Under the pieces are notes generated by a model. The model saw only the letters and a list, made by a program, of their open reading frames with translations. It did not search any database and was not told the DNA's origin. Of a stretch of 64,000 nucleotides of DNA, positions 62,847 to 64,000 are shown piece by piece. Numbering within the stretch: position 1 is the stretch's first letter; each line of letters begins with the position of its first letter. The translations under genes and the position numbers were made by a program. This stretch comes from Sphingobacteriales bacterium (GTDB lineage: Bacteria; Bacteroidota; Bacteroidia; Chitinophagales; Chitinophagaceae), in NCBI GenBank assembly GCA_004144185.1, contig SEFP01000001.1, forward strand, positions 1,178,001 through 1,242,000. Reading direction: 5' to 3'.

Positions 62847-64000
62847 CCGGTACATTTATTACGACTATACCATTAGCTTATGCACGGTGTGCCATAAGCA
62901 GATCGGCGCCAAGATTGTCTTTGAAGACGGCCATGTCTTTCAGTTGAAAACCTGTTCCGAACATGGCTTTCAGAAAGTCCTGATCGCGACCGATATTGAC
63001 TTCTACAAGCAACTGCGCAACTACAATAAAGCCTCCGAGTATCCCAACAAGCCGCATACACCCGCGCACTACGGCTGTCCGTACGACTGCGGCCTGTGTC
63101 CCGATCATGAGCAGCACTCCTGCCTGACGCTGATAGAAGTTACCGACCGCTGCAACCTGACCTGCCCGACCTGCTATGCGTCGTCTTCGCCCCACCATGG
63201 CCGGCATCGTACACTCGAAGAAATTGAAGCGATGCTGGATGCAGTCGTGGCCAGTGAAACCAGTCCGGATGTAATACAGCTCAGCGGCGGCGAGCCTACC
63301 ATTCATCCACAGTTTTTTGAGATTCTGGATGCCGCCAAGCGCCGTCCGATCAAGCACCTGATGCTTAACACCAACGGCATCCGGATTGCCAACGATGAAG
63401 GTTTTGCCGAACGGCTGGCGACGTACATGCCCGATTTCGAGATCTACCTGCAATTCGATTCGTTCCGGCCACACGTGCTGGAGCAGATGCGCGGAAAAGA
63501 CCTTTCCGGAATCCGCCGGACAGCCCTTGAAAAGCTCAATGCGCTGAATCTGTCTACCACACTGGTCGTTACGCTCCAGAAAGGATTGAATGATGATGAG
63601 ATCGGTGAAATCTTGAATTTTGCGCTGGATCAGCGATGCGTACGCGGAGTCACGTTTCAGCCTACTTCGGTTAGCGGACGACTGGAACATTTTGATCCGG
63701 CGCGCGACCGCCTCACCAGCACCGAAGTACGGCAACAGATCCTGGCGCAAAGTCCGGTGTTTCGTGAAAATGATCTGATCCCCGTACCCTGCAACCCGGA
63801 TGCGCTGCTGATGGCCTACGCCCTCAAACTGGACGGCAAGGTGTTTCCGCTCACGCACCTGATTGATCCGGAATTTCTGCTCAACAACTCCAAGAATACC
63901 ATTGTCTATGAGCAAGATGAAGTGCTGCATGCCCAGATGCTGCAACTCTTCAGCACCGGCACACCCAGCGATAAAGCGTCCGAAACCCTCAACCAGATTT
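62833..64000 (+). CDS. Radical SAM protein of the COG1964/tetraether-synthase-like type, truncated by window end
   Basis: Starts at an ATG inside the end of the Lgt-like gene (14-nt overlap) and continues past the window, so 389 residues are visible. The N-terminus holds metal-binding Cys pairs (C17xxC20; C82, C86, C89 in GCPYDCGLCPDHEQ). The radical-SAM cluster CX3CX2C is C107-C111-C114 (DRCNLTCPTC). LSGGEPTIHP near 152 is the SAM-binding GGE motif. A later PVPCNPDALLMAYALKL and VFPLTHL fit the COG1964 family that includes archaeal Tes (tetraether lipid synthase) and MJ0619-like enzymes. These join or modify unactivated carbons of lipid chains or methylate pterins. Paired with an Lgt-like lipid enzyme, a membrane-lipid substrate is the best guess. 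Confidence 0.85.
   Translation, partial: MPNDSRYIYYDYTISLCTVCHKQIGAKIVFEDGHVFQLKTCSEHGFQKVLIATDIDFYKQLRNYNKASEYPNKPHTPAHYGCPYDCGLCPDHEQHSCLTLIEVTDRCNLTCPTCYASSSPHHGRHRTLEEIEAMLDAVVASETSPDVIQLSGGEPTIHPQFFEILDAAKRRPIKHLMLNTNGIRIANDEGFAERLATYMPDFEIYLQFDSFRPHVLEQMRGKDLSGIRRTALEKLNALNLSTTLVVTLQKGLNDDEIGEILNFALDQRCVRGVTFQPTSVSGRLEHFDPARDRLTSTEVRQQILAQSPVFRENDLIPVPCNPDALLMAYALKLDGKVFPLTHLIDPEFLLNNSKNTIVYEQDEVLHAQMLQLFSTGTPSDKASETLNQI

Larger units (their letters stand above)
1063..63511. repeat. TTCCGGAA: dispersed highly iterated palindrome
   Basis: The 8-bp palindrome TTCCGGAA occurs about 105 times in the window by my hand count, from 1063 to 63504, an average of one per ~600 bp. About one copy is expected by chance in 64 kb. 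Copies lie inside genes on both strands, in all three frames (encoding Phe-Arg-Asn/Lys, Ser-Gly-x or Pro-Glu), and in intergenic DNA, sometimes at or just before start codons (1504, 23751, 26226). Stretches without copies include 19.4-21.0 kb, 28.8-31.0 kb, 47.1-49.2 kb and 52.4-54.7 kb. Function unknown. Confidence 0.9.

Noticed and set aside
1063-63511. TTCCGGAA as a simple codon-usage effect
   Set aside because: Copies occur in all three reading frames, in both gene orientations and between genes, so amino-acid or codon preference cannot explain them.

Overview
This 64 kb window comes from a member of the Bacteroidota, most likely a Chitinophagaceae-type (Chitinophagia) chromosome. The evidence is three proteins with type A and one with type B type IX secretion (T9SS) C-terminal sorting domains, repeated Bacteroidota -7 promoter elements (TAnnTTTG) next to start codons, the gene order rplM-rpsI-rpsB, and Bacteroidota-type families (DUF2795, DUF6526, a large Rho with an extended N-terminus). 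I see no tRNA, rRNA, insertion sequence, prophage or CRISPR array. Genes lie on both strands in short operons. Several starts were moved inward from the longest open frame to an internal ATG or a family-typical start.

Layout: 0-2.1 kb, ribosomal proteins L13-S9-S2 with a leader hairpin. 2.3-8.2 kb, a glycosyltransferase, an ABC exporter, a polytopic membrane protein and a stand-alone C-terminal half of carbamoyl-phosphate synthase. 8.3-11.3 kb, a RidA-type 2-aminomuconate deaminase and a semialdehyde dehydrogenase that fit one catabolic route, separated by an unknown secreted protein. 11.4-18.9 kb, redox and DNA-repair housekeeping (msrB, nth, bcp), a patatin, a CPBP protein, fabG, hpt, fabD and a PhyH-type dioxygenase. 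19-21.5 kb, an 828-residue Rho whose N-terminus is low-complexity and carries an internal duplication. 21.8-27.6 kb, a lipid hydroxylase, ychF, plsC, bstA-like, a YjbR protein, DUF2795 and lolD.

27.7-35.6 kb holds two T9SS cargo proteins, an OprB-type porin and a paired radical-SAM/DNA-metabolism module (TIGR03916 + TIGR03915). 35.6-43.4 kb is a complete Cus/Czc heavy-metal efflux locus (regulator, sensor, outer-membrane factor, adaptor, RND pump) with a tandem-repeat operator candidate. 43.5-45.9 kb holds a ZorA/MotA-like coiled-coil membrane protein next to pheS. 46-54.5 kb holds an SGNH esterase with a T9SS tag, lutB, a polysaccharide deacetylase, an epimerase and a 951-residue T9SS type B protein. 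54.6-64 kb holds pepF, a candidate small RNA, radA, a MurG-like glycosyltransferase, two small proteins, a B12-binding subunit, two different clpP genes, and an Lgt-like membrane enzyme overlapping a radical-SAM gene of the tetraether-synthase-like (COG1964) type that runs off the window.

The most striking whole-window signal is the 8-bp palindrome TTCCGGAA. I counted about 105 copies by eye, against roughly one expected by chance. It lies in genes on both strands, in all three frames, and between genes, like a HIP1-type highly iterated palindrome. The best candidates for an undescribed system are the Lgt-like/radical-SAM lipid pair at the right edge and the orphan ZorA-like protein.
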